DNA from: Bacteroidota bacterium
Lineage (GTDB): Bacteria; Bacteroidota; Bacteroidia; Flavobacteriales_D; Crocinitomicaceae
Length of the DNA: 33,848 nucleotides
NCBI GenBank assembly: GCA_006227105.1
Contig: SBFR01000062.1
Coordinates: 1-33,848, forward strand
Direction of reading: 5' to 3'
Of the stretch, positions 18,393-26,210 are shown piece after piece. Position 1 is the first letter of the stretch. The number at the start of each line of letters is the position of its first letter. The notes beneath the pieces were generated by a model. It was not told the DNA's origin. It did no database searches and was given only the letters and a program-made list of their open reading frames with translations. Made by a program: the position numbers and the translations under genes.

Positions 18393-19327
18393 GGAAATTC
18401 ATGCTCCAAACTATCATCAGCGAATTTCCATTTCGAATAGGATACGAGGACGACATATTGTTACTAGGGAGTTGTTTTTCAGATGATATAGGTGCTAAGT
18501 TTTCATACTTCGGTTTTAATTCACTTTCCAATCCGCATGGTACTATCTTTCACCCTGACGTGATCGCTAGGAACATCTTGGAAGGATTGTCTGGTCAAAT
18601 GAAGGTGAGACAAGTAGAAAGGGATGGAATTCTGTTGTCTTATAATGCCGGATCCCAGATCTATGGGACAGATTCAGAACAGTTGATCGAGAGATTAAAT
18701 GAACGGAACGAATTACTTAAAAAATACCTAAACAGTTCTAAAGTGATATTCATAACATTTGGAACAGCATGGGGTTACATCGAAAAGGAATCCGCAGAAG
18801 TAGTAGCTAATTGTCATAAAGTTCCTTCACAGAATTTTGAGAAGAGATTGTCATCGGTGGAGGAAATGGAAAAGAATTGGTTAGAGACCATAGACAAGAT
18901 CAAGAAAGTAAATCCATCAGTCAAAATAGTTCTAACAGTTAGTCCTGTGCGTCATAGCAAGGAAGGCTTGGTTGAAAACAACAGAAGCAAGGCCCGTTTG
19001 ATCGAATTGGCTTATCGATTATCAGGAAATGATGATATTTTTTATTTTCCATCTTATGAGATTCTGATCGATGAATTAAGGGATTATCGTTTTTATAAGA
19101 AGGATCTTGTGCATCCGTCTGCTCAGGCAATTGAGATCATTTGGGAAAGACTCATTGAGCATATTCTTGATGAGAAACATGCTAATTTACTTGAGTTGAT
19201 TGGTCAATACCGTTCCATGTGTGAACATGATCTCCTGCATCCTGAAAGCTCGAGTGCATCTTCATTTGAGAAAAGGAAAGCAGATTTAAAAGAAAAGATA
19301 ATGAGCTCTGGAATAGAGATCAAATAA
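18389..19327 (+). CDS. GSCFA domain-containing protein
   Basis: LLLGSCFSDDIGAKFSYFGFNSLSNPHGTIFHP...VIFITFGTAWGY...VKIVLTVSPVRHSKEG...YFPSYEILIDELRDYRFYKKDLVHPS. Confidence 0.93.
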   Translation: MRKFMLQTIISEFPFRIGYEDDILLLGSCFSDDIGAKFSYFGFNSLSNPHGTIFHPDVIARNILEGLSGQMKVRQVERDGILLSYNAGSQIYGTDSEQLIERLNERNELLKKYLNSSKVIFITFGTAWGYIEKESAEVVANCHKVPSQNFEKRLSSVEEMEKNWLETIDKIKKVNPSVKIVLTVSPVRHSKEGLVENNRSKARLIELAYRLSGNDDIFYFPSYEILIDELRDYRFYKKDLVHPSAQAIEIIWERLIEHILDEKHANLLELIGQYRSMCEHDLLHPESSSASSFEKRKADLKEKIMSSGIEIK

Positions 19328-19328
19328 A

Positions 19329-19350
19329 AAAGGGGCATTAAGCCCCTTTC
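19329..19350. terminator. Bidirectional rho-independent terminator between GSCFA gene and convergent minus gene
   Basis: AAAGGGGC-ATTAA-GCCCCTTT perfect 8-bp stem flanked by A-tract/T-tract. Confidence 0.85.
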
Positions 19351-19369
19351 TTATGATCATCGTTTAGGT

Positions 19370-20659
19370 TTAGTCGGTAACTGTTACGGTACCACGATAT
19401 TCATTTCTTTCTCCAGGAAGCGGATTCTTGATCACCACTTTCCATGCAAATGGAGTATATCTTTTTACTTGTTGTCCATTTCGTTTGTCAGTACCATCCC
19501 ATCCTTGAGTTGCATCCGACGATTCGAAGATTACTGCTCCATTCGCAGCATCTACAATAATTAATGTGAATTCAACATCACGAACTGTCAGCGCAAATGG
19601 CATAAAGCTGGTGTTCTCGCCAATTGATGAATTCGGACGGATCGCATTTGCGGCTAATAAATTATAATCTTCTTCGATAGTAACCTTACGAGCAACACTG
19701 CTTTTACAGCCATTTGAACCTGTTACTTCATGAACGATGTTGTAATTGCCTTTTTCGAAAAGGTTGAACTCGGCATTTTTACCTTCTCTTATAATTCCAT
19801 TGATTGACCAATTGTAATTTGAGCCAGTTGAACCAGATTCTACTCTTACAACAGGGACACCATTGTCAAACGTATTTGCCTCAACAATTGAGAATTCTGC
19901 ATTCGGTCCCTCAAGTACTTTGAACGAGTCTCCTTCAATGAAATCTGCACCCTTCATCACGCCTATTTTATACGTTCCTGCCTCATCTCCAATAAATGTC
20001 AAAGAAGATTTAGGCTTAATCGTTGTAATTAATCCATTCGCCTGGATCAACGTAATTGGTGCTTCATTTTTGTTTTGAATCTTCACTGATTCTCCAAGAC
20101 AAATATTTTCAATCTTAGGGATTGAAATTTGACTCGGTGAATTCGAAGCTTGCTGTGTAGTAGAAGAATTATTTCTTTGGTTGTCAGCAGTATTGTTTGC
20201 ATTGCTGTTTGAACCATTTTGTGTCGTAGTATTGGTGCTTCCAGAATTTTGTGAAGTACTTGATGTATTTTGATTGCTTGAGCCACTATTCTGGGCTGTC
20301 ACATCATTCAGGTCAATTTGAACGAATTCGTTGTTTTGAACACCTTTAACATCAGTACCTGTGTTATTGTCAACTGAATGATTCGGTTGATTTTTAGAAT
20401 CATTAGAGTTCGTTTCTGTAGTCTGTGAAACAGAAGGTGTAACTTTTTGCTCCTCTGAATTGTTTGAAAGAAGTATAGCGCTGATAGATACAGCAGCAAT
20501 AACCGCAGCTCCACCAAGATACCACTTCAGATTAGAAGCAGGTTTGGTAGGCATCACCTGATCCAGACGTTTACTCATCTGATCCCAGGCTGCTGCATCG
20601 TAAGGCATTTCATGTCCTTCGACGCTTTTCTTTATTATTTCTTCAATATTCATTTTCAT
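19370..20659 (-). CDS. Sigma-linked membrane protein: anti-sigma-like cytoplasmic segment, TM helix, N/S/T/Q-rich periplasmic linker, PKD-like region and CHU_C-like (gliding-motility-associated) C-terminal domain
   Basis: N-terminus MNIEEIIKKSVEGHEMPYDAAAWDQMSKRLD; TM helix WYLGGAAVIAAVSISAILL; NTSSTSQNSGSTNTTTQNGSNSNANNT linker; C-terminus IRPNSSIGENTSFMPFALTVRDVEFTLIIVDAANGAVIFESSDATQGWDGTDKRNGQ...YRGTVTVTD. 1 nt downstream of an ECF sigma gene. Confidence 0.75.
   Translation of the reverse strand: MKMNIEEIIKKSVEGHEMPYDAAAWDQMSKRLDQVMPTKPASNLKWYLGGAAVIAAVSISAILLSNNSEEQKVTPSVSQTTETNSNDSKNQPNHSVDNNTGTDVKGVQNNEFVQIDLNDVTAQNSGSSNQNTSSTSQNSGSTNTTTQNGSNSNANNTADNQRNNSSTTQQASNSPSQISIPKIENICLGESVKIQNKNEAPITLIQANGLITTIKPKSSLTFIGDEAGTYKIGVMKGADFIEGDSFKVLEGPNAEFSIVEANTFDNGVPVVRVESGSTGSNYNWSINGIIREGKNAEFNLFEKGNYNIVHEVTGSNGCKSSVARKVTIEEDYNLLAANAIRPNSSIGENTSFMPFALTVRDVEFTLIIVDAANGAVIFESSDATQGWDGTDKRNGQQVKRYTPFAWKVVIKNPLPGERNEYRGTVTVTD
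20135..20300 (-). repeat. Low-complexity Asn/Ser/Thr/Gln-rich coding segment
   Basis: Translates on minus strand to AQNSGSSNQNTSSTSQNSGSTNTTTQNGSNSNANNTADNQRNNSSTTQQASNS. Confidence 0.8.
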
Positions 20660-20660
20660 T

Positions 20661-21230
20661 TTATCGAATATTCATGAATTTATCACTCAACATTTTTTGA
20701 AGATTCATTTTAGCTTTGGCGAGATTGGATTTCGAGGTACCTTCACTGATCCCAAGAATTTCTGCAATCTCTTTATGAGAGTATTCTTCCAATACGTATA
20801 GATTGAAAACAGCGCGATAAGCAGGTGATAACTTCTGGATAGCTTCCATTGCTATTTCTGCTTTGATATCCGTGATTTCCAACTCTTCACGCATTTCTAT
20901 CTCATCCTCGGCGCCAAGTTTAAAATCATTGTCGTTGTCGGTGAGATAGGGGTCCTTTTTCGATTTTCTGATAGAATCAATTGCTGTGTTTGCAATGATC
21001 CTTCTAATCCAACCTTCAAATGACCCTTTATAGTCAAATGCTCCCAATTTTTCAAAGACCTTAATGAAACCTTCCTGTAAAACTTCCTGGGCAGTATCCC
21101 TGTCGTTCATGTATCGCATGCAAACCACAAGCATCTTACCGTAGAAATGCCGGAACAACTCTTCTTGTGCACGTCGCTCGTTACGCAGACAGCCTTCAAT
21201 GATCAATTTGAGTTTTTCCTTATTCTCCAC
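20661..21230 (-). CDS. RNA polymerase sigma-70 family (ECF) sigma factor
   Basis: Region 2 (RRAQEELFRHFYGKMLVVCMRYMNDRDTAQEVLQEGFIKVFEKLGAFDYKGSFEGWIRRIIANTAIDSIRK). Region 4 (IQKLSPAYRAVFNLYVLEEYSHKEIAEILGISEGTSKSNLAKAKMNLQKML). Confidence 0.95.
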   Translation of the reverse strand: MENKEKLKLIIEGCLRNERRAQEELFRHFYGKMLVVCMRYMNDRDTAQEVLQEGFIKVFEKLGAFDYKGSFEGWIRRIIANTAIDSIRKSKKDPYLTDNDNDFKLGAEDEIEMREELEITDIKAEIAMEAIQKLSPAYRAVFNLYVLEEYSHKEIAEILGISEGTSKSNLAKAKMNLQKMLSDKFMNIR

Positions 21231-21392
21231 ATCAGTTTCGTTGATTAGACGCTAGGTTTTTGGGCGGGTTGCCTTTTGACGAAAAATATTCAAAAAATCC
21301 CGATAATATTGGACAAAATAAACGAATAATTTTTCAAAATGATTAATTTCGTCAACGAACAAAATCGAATTAACAGAAATAAATTAAATAAA

Positions 21393-22334
21393 ATGAAAGT
21401 AACAGTTGTAGGAGCAGGAAACGTTGGAGCTACATGTGCTGATGTTCTTGCTCACAGAGAGATCGCAAATGAGATCGTCTTATTGGACATCAAAGAAGGA
21501 TTTGCAGAAGGAAAAGCTTTGGATATCTGGGAAACTTCCCCGATCAATCTTTATGATTCAAGAACAATCGGTTCTACGAATGATTATTCAAAGACGGCGA
21601 ACTCTGATGTAGTAGTGATCACATCTGGACTTCCAAGAAAACCAGGAATGTCTAGAGATGACCTTATCGCTACCAATGCAGGAATTGTGAAGACTGTTAC
21701 TGAAAATGTGATCAAGTATTCTCCGGATGCGATCATCATTATCGTTTCTAATCCACTTGACGTAATGACATACTGTGCTTACTTGACAGCGAAGGTTGAT
21801 TCAAGTAAAGTATTTGGTATGGCAGGAGTTCTTGACACAGCACGTTACCGTTCATTCCTTGCTATGGAATTGAATGTTTCTCCGAAAGATATCCAAGCAG
21901 TATTGATGGGTGGTCATGGTGATACGATGGTTCCACTTCCAAGATATACAACAGTTTCTGGTATTCCGGTTACTGAATTGATCTCTGAAGAAAAGTTGAA
22001 TGAGATCATCGAAAGAACAAAATTCGGTGGAGGAGAGATCGTTAAGCTTCTAGGTACATCTGCATGGTATGCTCCAGGAGCTGCTGCCGCACAGATGGTT
22101 GAAGCGGTGATCAGAGATCAGAAGAGAATCTTCCCGGTTTGTGCTTGGTTGCAAGGAGAATATGGAATGAAGGACATTTATCTTGGAGTTCCTGTTGTAC
22201 TTGGTAAAAAAGGTATTGAGAAGATCATTGAACTTGATTTGAATGCTGATGAAAAAGCACTTCTTAAGGAGTCTGCAGAGGCTGTGAAAGGAGTTATGGA
22301 TGTACTTGATGGAATGAATCTTATCAATGCATAA
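21393..22334 (+). CDS. mdh: Malate dehydrogenase
   Basis: MKVTVVGAGNVGATCADVLAHREIANEIVLLDIKEGFAEGKALDIWE; SGLPRKPGMSRDDL; IIVSNPLDVMTY; GMAGVLDTARYR; MGGHGDTMVPLPRYTTVSGIP. Internal ATG at 21393 preferred over the track's 21339. Confidence 0.96.
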   Translation: MKVTVVGAGNVGATCADVLAHREIANEIVLLDIKEGFAEGKALDIWETSPINLYDSRTIGSTNDYSKTANSDVVVITSGLPRKPGMSRDDLIATNAGIVKTVTENVIKYSPDAIIIIVSNPLDVMTYCAYLTAKVDSSKVFGMAGVLDTARYRSFLAMELNVSPKDIQAVLMGGHGDTMVPLPRYTTVSGIPVTELISEEKLNEIIERTKFGGGEIVKLLGTSAWYAPGAAAAQMVEAVIRDQKRIFPVCAWLQGEYGMKDIYLGVPVVLGKKGIEKIIELDLNADEKALLKESAEAVKGVMDVLDGMNLINA

Positions 22335-22366
22335 TTAGCCTGAAAATCATAAGATTTAATATTGAA

Positions 22367-22388
22367 GGGTCCTTGATGGACCCTTTTT
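22367..22388 (+). terminator. Rho-independent terminator after mdh
   Basis: GGGTCC-TTGAT-GGACCC followed by TTTTT. Confidence 0.85.
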
Positions 22389-22459
22389 CTATTTACCTCA
22401 TTAGGTTTTTAGAATGTAAATGGCGAAATTTGAAGACAAGCTAAAATTATACGTATCTC

Positions 22460-24277
22460 ATGAAAAGAAATTTACTTCTTATTTCATTCATTCTTTTTGG
22501 AGCATATTCTTTTGCACAGGAAGAAATAGACAATGATCAAATTACATTCAGACGTGGAGAATTCCTTGGAATTAGTATTCCTTTAAAGGATCTGCCGACA
22601 GCAGATGATTCCGGCGATAAAGAAATGGCGAAGGATCATCAGATTCGAGAAAGCCGCAAAAGACCTGAAGCAGTGAACCAAGATGCTTTACCGGCAGGAA
22701 TGGATCCGATTCGTCAGGAATCTTTTGGTACGACTCCTTTAAAAGCACCGATAAAAAACTGGGATGGACAAACAGGTGCATTTCCACCGGATCCTTCAGG
22801 AGCAGCTGGACCAAACCATTACGTACAAGCAGTCAATTCAAAGTATAGAGTTTATGATAAAAACGGTACTGCTGTTACCAGCTCGCTAAATTTGAGCTCA
22901 CTTTGGGCAGGGAGTAGCAATGATGGTGATCCGATCGTATTATACGACAGACATGCTGATCGCTGGGTGATCACTCAATTCCAGATCTCAGGAAATAAGA
23001 TTTTGTTTGCTGTTTCTACAACTCCAGATCCAACTGGTACTTATTACACGTACTCGTTTACAATGCCAACGTTCCCAGATTACCCGAAATTTTCAATCTG
23101 GGCAGACGGTTACTACATGACTTCAAATACAGGACAGAAAAACCTGGCAGCATTCCAGCGCGAAAAGATGTTGGTTGGTGATCCTACAGCTGCTATGGTT
23201 GGATTGAATTATAATTATTCTTCTCATTATGGTTTTAAATGTATCCTACCTGCAGATGCGGATGGTGCTTTACCTCCATATGGAACACCGCAATACTTCT
23301 TTTATTTCCAAGATGATTCATGGAATGGAGTTTCTCAGGATGTGATCAAAATTCTGAAAATGGAGGTGGATTGGAATACTCCTACAAATAGCTCTGTAAG
23401 TGTTCATCAGACATTGTATCCTACAGCATTTAATTCGGTGTTCACAACCACCTGGAATGACATTGTTCAGAAGAATTCATCTCAGAAACTGGATGCGATT
23501 TCTTCTATATTCACGTTTAGAGCTCAATACATCAGATGGAGTGACTACAATACAGTAATGTTATGTCATGTAACAGATATAGATAATAACAACACTGGAG
23601 GTATCCGTTGGTATGAATTAAGAGAAGATCAGTCGACTGGACAGTTTTCAATCTATCAGGAAGGAACCTATGCTCCAGCAGATGGAGATAGCCGTTTTGT
23701 GGGAAGTATCGCTATGGATATGAATGGAAGCATTGGTTTGGCATATTCAATCTCAGGACCTAATTCATTTCCTAGTTTAGGTTATACGGGAAGGTTCCCA
23801 TGGCAGCCACTAGGTCAAATGTGGGCTCAGGAAACAATTGCAGTGTCTGGAGTGAGTGCGCAATCAGGAGGAAACCGATTTGGAGATTATTCTCACATGT
23901 CTCTTGATCCAAATGGAACTACATTCTGGTTTACAGGAGAATATATTGGAACAAGTGGAAGTAGAAGAACGAGAATTTTCTCCTTTGAAGTTCAAGATTT
24001 CTTGGGTACACCACAGACTCAGCTGAATGAATCAGAAATGGTTGCTTATGTAAATAATGGAGATCTTAACGTTGAATTGAAAAATGTTCAGTTCGATGCG
24101 AATGTTGAGGTCGAATTATTTGAAATGAATGGTCGTTCTATCCGTAAAGGAAGTGGAAAGATCATGGGAGGAATGATGAAGTATGTTTTTGATGTAAACG
24201 ATCTGCCTGCAGCGACTTACCTTGTAAGAGTTGGCAATCATGACGCGCAGAGAGTACAAAAGATCATCATTCAGTAA
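22460..24277 (+). CDS. Secreted protein with T9SS type A C-terminal sorting domain
   Basis: Signal peptide (MKRNLLLISFILFGAYSFAQ). C-terminal VNNGDLNVELKNVQFDANVEVELFEMNGRSIRKGSGKIMGGMMKYVFDVNDLPAATYLVRVGNHDAQRVQKIIIQ is T9SS type A-like. Confidence 0.85.
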   Translation: MKRNLLLISFILFGAYSFAQEEIDNDQITFRRGEFLGISIPLKDLPTADDSGDKEMAKDHQIRESRKRPEAVNQDALPAGMDPIRQESFGTTPLKAPIKNWDGQTGAFPPDPSGAAGPNHYVQAVNSKYRVYDKNGTAVTSSLNLSSLWAGSSNDGDPIVLYDRHADRWVITQFQISGNKILFAVSTTPDPTGTYYTYSFTMPTFPDYPKFSIWADGYYMTSNTGQKNLAAFQREKMLVGDPTAAMVGLNYNYSSHYGFKCILPADADGALPPYGTPQYFFYFQDDSWNGVSQDVIKILKMEVDWNTPTNSSVSVHQTLYPTAFNSVFTTTWNDIVQKNSSQKLDAISSIFTFRAQYIRWSDYNTVMLCHVTDIDNNNTGGIRWYELREDQSTGQFSIYQEGTYAPADGDSRFVGSIAMDMNGSIGLAYSISGPNSFPSLGYTGRFPWQPLGQMWAQETIAVSGVSAQSGGNRFGDYSHMSLDPNGTTFWFTGEYIGTSGSRRTRIFSFEVQDFLGTPQTQLNESEMVAYVNNGDLNVELKNVQFDANVEVELFEMNGRSIRKGSGKIMGGMMKYVFDVNDLPAATYLVRVGNHDAQRVQKIIIQ

Positions 24278-24300
24278 TGCTGAATTAATTTGAATGAAAT

Positions 24301-24329
24301 AAAAAAGGAGGGTTTATGCCCTCCTTTTT
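24301..24329. terminator. Bidirectional rho-independent terminator
   Basis: AAAAAAGGAGGG-TTTATG-CCCTCCTTTTT between convergent genes. Confidence 0.88.
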
Positions 24330-24333
24330 CTTT

Positions 24334-25728
24334 TTAATTTTCATAGGCTCCAATATCCGGAGGATCATTTCTTGGATTACCATCAATGTCAGTGAAAATG
24401 GTGGTAAATACTCCATTGTTATTTAATGGAGAAGCGGAATAGAACTTAAAATCGTAGTTTCCAGTATTGACGAACATCGGATTCGAATTCCAAATGATGT
24501 TCTGATAAAAAGATTCCGTTGAAGCAGGGGTTCTTTTAATCAAACAGTGATGAATATCAAAATTAAGATTGACCATTGCATCAGGAATGGTGTCAAATGC
24601 AATTTCGCTATCCTGACTTCCGTAGATCACTGAATTCATGATCACACCTTCATTGATCGATCCAATATTCTGGGTGCCGTTTGCATAATCATTGTAAAAG
24701 TTACTGATACCAACAGCAGGACCCGTCGCCGAACCATAACCCACAAGATCACAATGATTAAAATTAAAGTCACCACCTTCCAGTACAAGTAATGCATGTG
24801 TCCCGTTTTTTGCAATTACACAGTTCTCAGCTTTGACTTTTGCACCTGAGTATATGAATACACCATATCGAGCATTGTTGAAGATCTTGGTGTTTGTTAC
24901 TGTAAGCGTGTAACTGCTTGAAGTATTGGGATCCTTTGAAAATAAGTGGATTCCGGAGGTTCCATTCTTAATGATCGCATAATTGATCGTTGAGGGTCGC
25001 GCTTCATGAAAATAGATCCCATAATATTGTCCGGTTACGTCATCGTACCAGGATTCCAGTCGATCTCCCTGAAAAACAACTTCATTTCCAAGAGTTCCGT
25101 TGATGTTCAAGGTGCCTTTGTAATTGTATAGGATTGCATTTTTATGCAGATAGATCTGAGTTCCTGCAGGTATGGTTAGTGTCTTGGCCGAATCGATCGC
25201 TGCATATCCATAAATGACATGAGGTTTATCATTCAACCATGGGTTATCGATATCATCATTCAAATCTTTGTAATGGAAGTAAGCATCCTGTCCCCACGCA
25301 GCCAGTTTTACATATTGATCAACCCCATTGGTTCTGAATCGAATGGAATCTTCAATGATCAAGGGGAGAGTAAGATTATTGACTTCAAGTGTAACCTCCA
25401 CAAAGCCATATAGACTATCTTTTCCTTCAAGCTCTATATTTTCGATCAACGTTTCATTCAAACCGTCAATGTTGATCCTGAAAGGTGAATCTGTTCCTCC
25501 CATTAGTTCGATCTCTTCGATCAGAACAGTTTTATTTTCTTTGTTGTAGATCTTGAACTGCTGAGTGGTGGATCCAATGGTCGTGAAAACAGTGTCAAAA
25601 ACAACCGTGTCCTTTGAAAAATCAAGATTGCCTTTGGAAAACAAAATTGGTTTTTTGCAAGAACTTGTTGCTACAATGGTCAACACTGTAAGCACAAAGA
25701 ATAAGAACCGAAATACTTTTTTATTCAT
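24334..25728 (-). CDS. Lipoprotein with right-handed parallel beta-helix repeats
   Basis: Lipoprotein signal (VLTIVATSSCKK). Pectate-lyase-like ladder (AKTLTIPAGTQIYLHKNAILYNYKGTLNINGTLGNEVVFQGDRLE...TINYAIIKNGTSGIHL...NTKIFNNARYGVFIYSGAKVKAENCVIAKNG). C-terminal DIDGNPRNDPPDIGAYE. ATG at 25728 preferred. Confidence 0.85.
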   Translation of the reverse strand: MNKKVFRFLFFVLTVLTIVATSSCKKPILFSKGNLDFSKDTVVFDTVFTTIGSTTQQFKIYNKENKTVLIEEIELMGGTDSPFRINIDGLNETLIENIELEGKDSLYGFVEVTLEVNNLTLPLIIEDSIRFRTNGVDQYVKLAAWGQDAYFHYKDLNDDIDNPWLNDKPHVIYGYAAIDSAKTLTIPAGTQIYLHKNAILYNYKGTLNINGTLGNEVVFQGDRLESWYDDVTGQYYGIYFHEARPSTINYAIIKNGTSGIHLFSKDPNTSSSYTLTVTNTKIFNNARYGVFIYSGAKVKAENCVIAKNGTHALLVLEGGDFNFNHCDLVGYGSATGPAVGISNFYNDYANGTQNIGSINEGVIMNSVIYGSQDSEIAFDTIPDAMVNLNFDIHHCLIKRTPASTESFYQNIIWNSNPMFVNTGNYDFKFYSASPLNNNGVFTTIFTDIDGNPRNDPPDIGAYEN

Positions 25729-25800
25729 GTACAGCAAAACTAACGTTTTTAGAGAAGGATTATTTTGTTTTAAAAATTATCGTGATTAAAAAAGTTTCAA

Positions 25801-25808
25801 TATATTTG
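25801..25808 (+). promoter_or_regulatory. Candidate Bacteroidota -7 element upstream of rpmE2
   Basis: TATATTTG, perfect match to TAnnTTTG, 38 nt before the ATG. No clear -33 box at canonical spacing. Confidence 0.55.
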
Positions 25809-25846
25809 CACTCCGTTTTGGGAAAAACTGAATTAATATTTCAAAG

Positions 25847-26101
25847 ATGAGAAAAGATATACATCCGGAAGATTATAGATTAGTCGTATTTAAGGACATG
25901 TCAAATGAATATTCTTTCATTTGTCCTTCATGTGCAACGTCAAGCGAAACAATTACTTGGGAGGACGGAAATGAGTATCCACTTGTGAAGTTGGATATCT
26001 CTCACAAATCTCATCCATTCTTTACAGGAATTGTTCAGTTTGTCGATACTGCAGGACGTATTGATAAGTTCAAGAACCGTTATGGTCGTACAATGAAATA
26101 A
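25847..26101 (+). CDS. rpmE2: 50S ribosomal protein L31, type B (with a CxxC insert)
   Basis: MRKDIHPEDYRLVVFKDMSNEYSFICPSCATSSETITWEDGNEYPLVKLDISHKSHPFFTG...DTAGRIDKFKNRYG. Confidence 0.93.
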   Translation: MRKDIHPEDYRLVVFKDMSNEYSFICPSCATSSETITWEDGNEYPLVKLDISHKSHPFFTGIVQFVDTAGRIDKFKNRYGRTMK

Positions 26102-26120
26102 TCATTTCGATTGAAGATAT

Positions 26121-26148
26121 AAAAGCCTCCGATTTCGGGGGCTTTTTT
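26121..26148 (+). terminator. Rho-independent terminator after rpmE2
   Basis: AAAAGCCTCCG-ATTT-CGGGGGCTTTTTT hairpin plus T-tract. Confidence 0.88.
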
Positions 26149-26193
26149 CTTTTAAAACAATTGGAAAAGATCAGCGTTTCTAGTGAATAGTGC

Positions 26194-26201
26194 TAACTTT
26201 G
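26194..26201 (+). promoter_or_regulatory. Candidate -7 element immediately upstream of the WG-repeat gene
   Basis: TAACTTTG, 9 nt before ATG at 26211. Confidence 0.5.
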
Positions 26202-26210
26202 ATTTAATCA

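Noticed and set aside
20135-20300. Possible CRISPR or tandem DNA repeat
   Set aside because: Similarity is only in amino-acid composition (Asn/Ser/Thr/Gln codons); no constant-length repeats with unique spacers.
21339-21392. 18-residue N-terminal extension of Mdh in the ORF track
   Set aside because: MINFVNEQNRINRNKLNK is low-complexity; the Rossmann start MKVTVVGAGNVG begins at 21393, the normal Mdh N-terminus.
25809-25846. Autoregulatory ribosomal-protein leader RNA upstream of rpmE2
   Set aside because: The putative 5' UTR is under 40 nt and AT-rich with no convincing stem-loop; not enough evidence.
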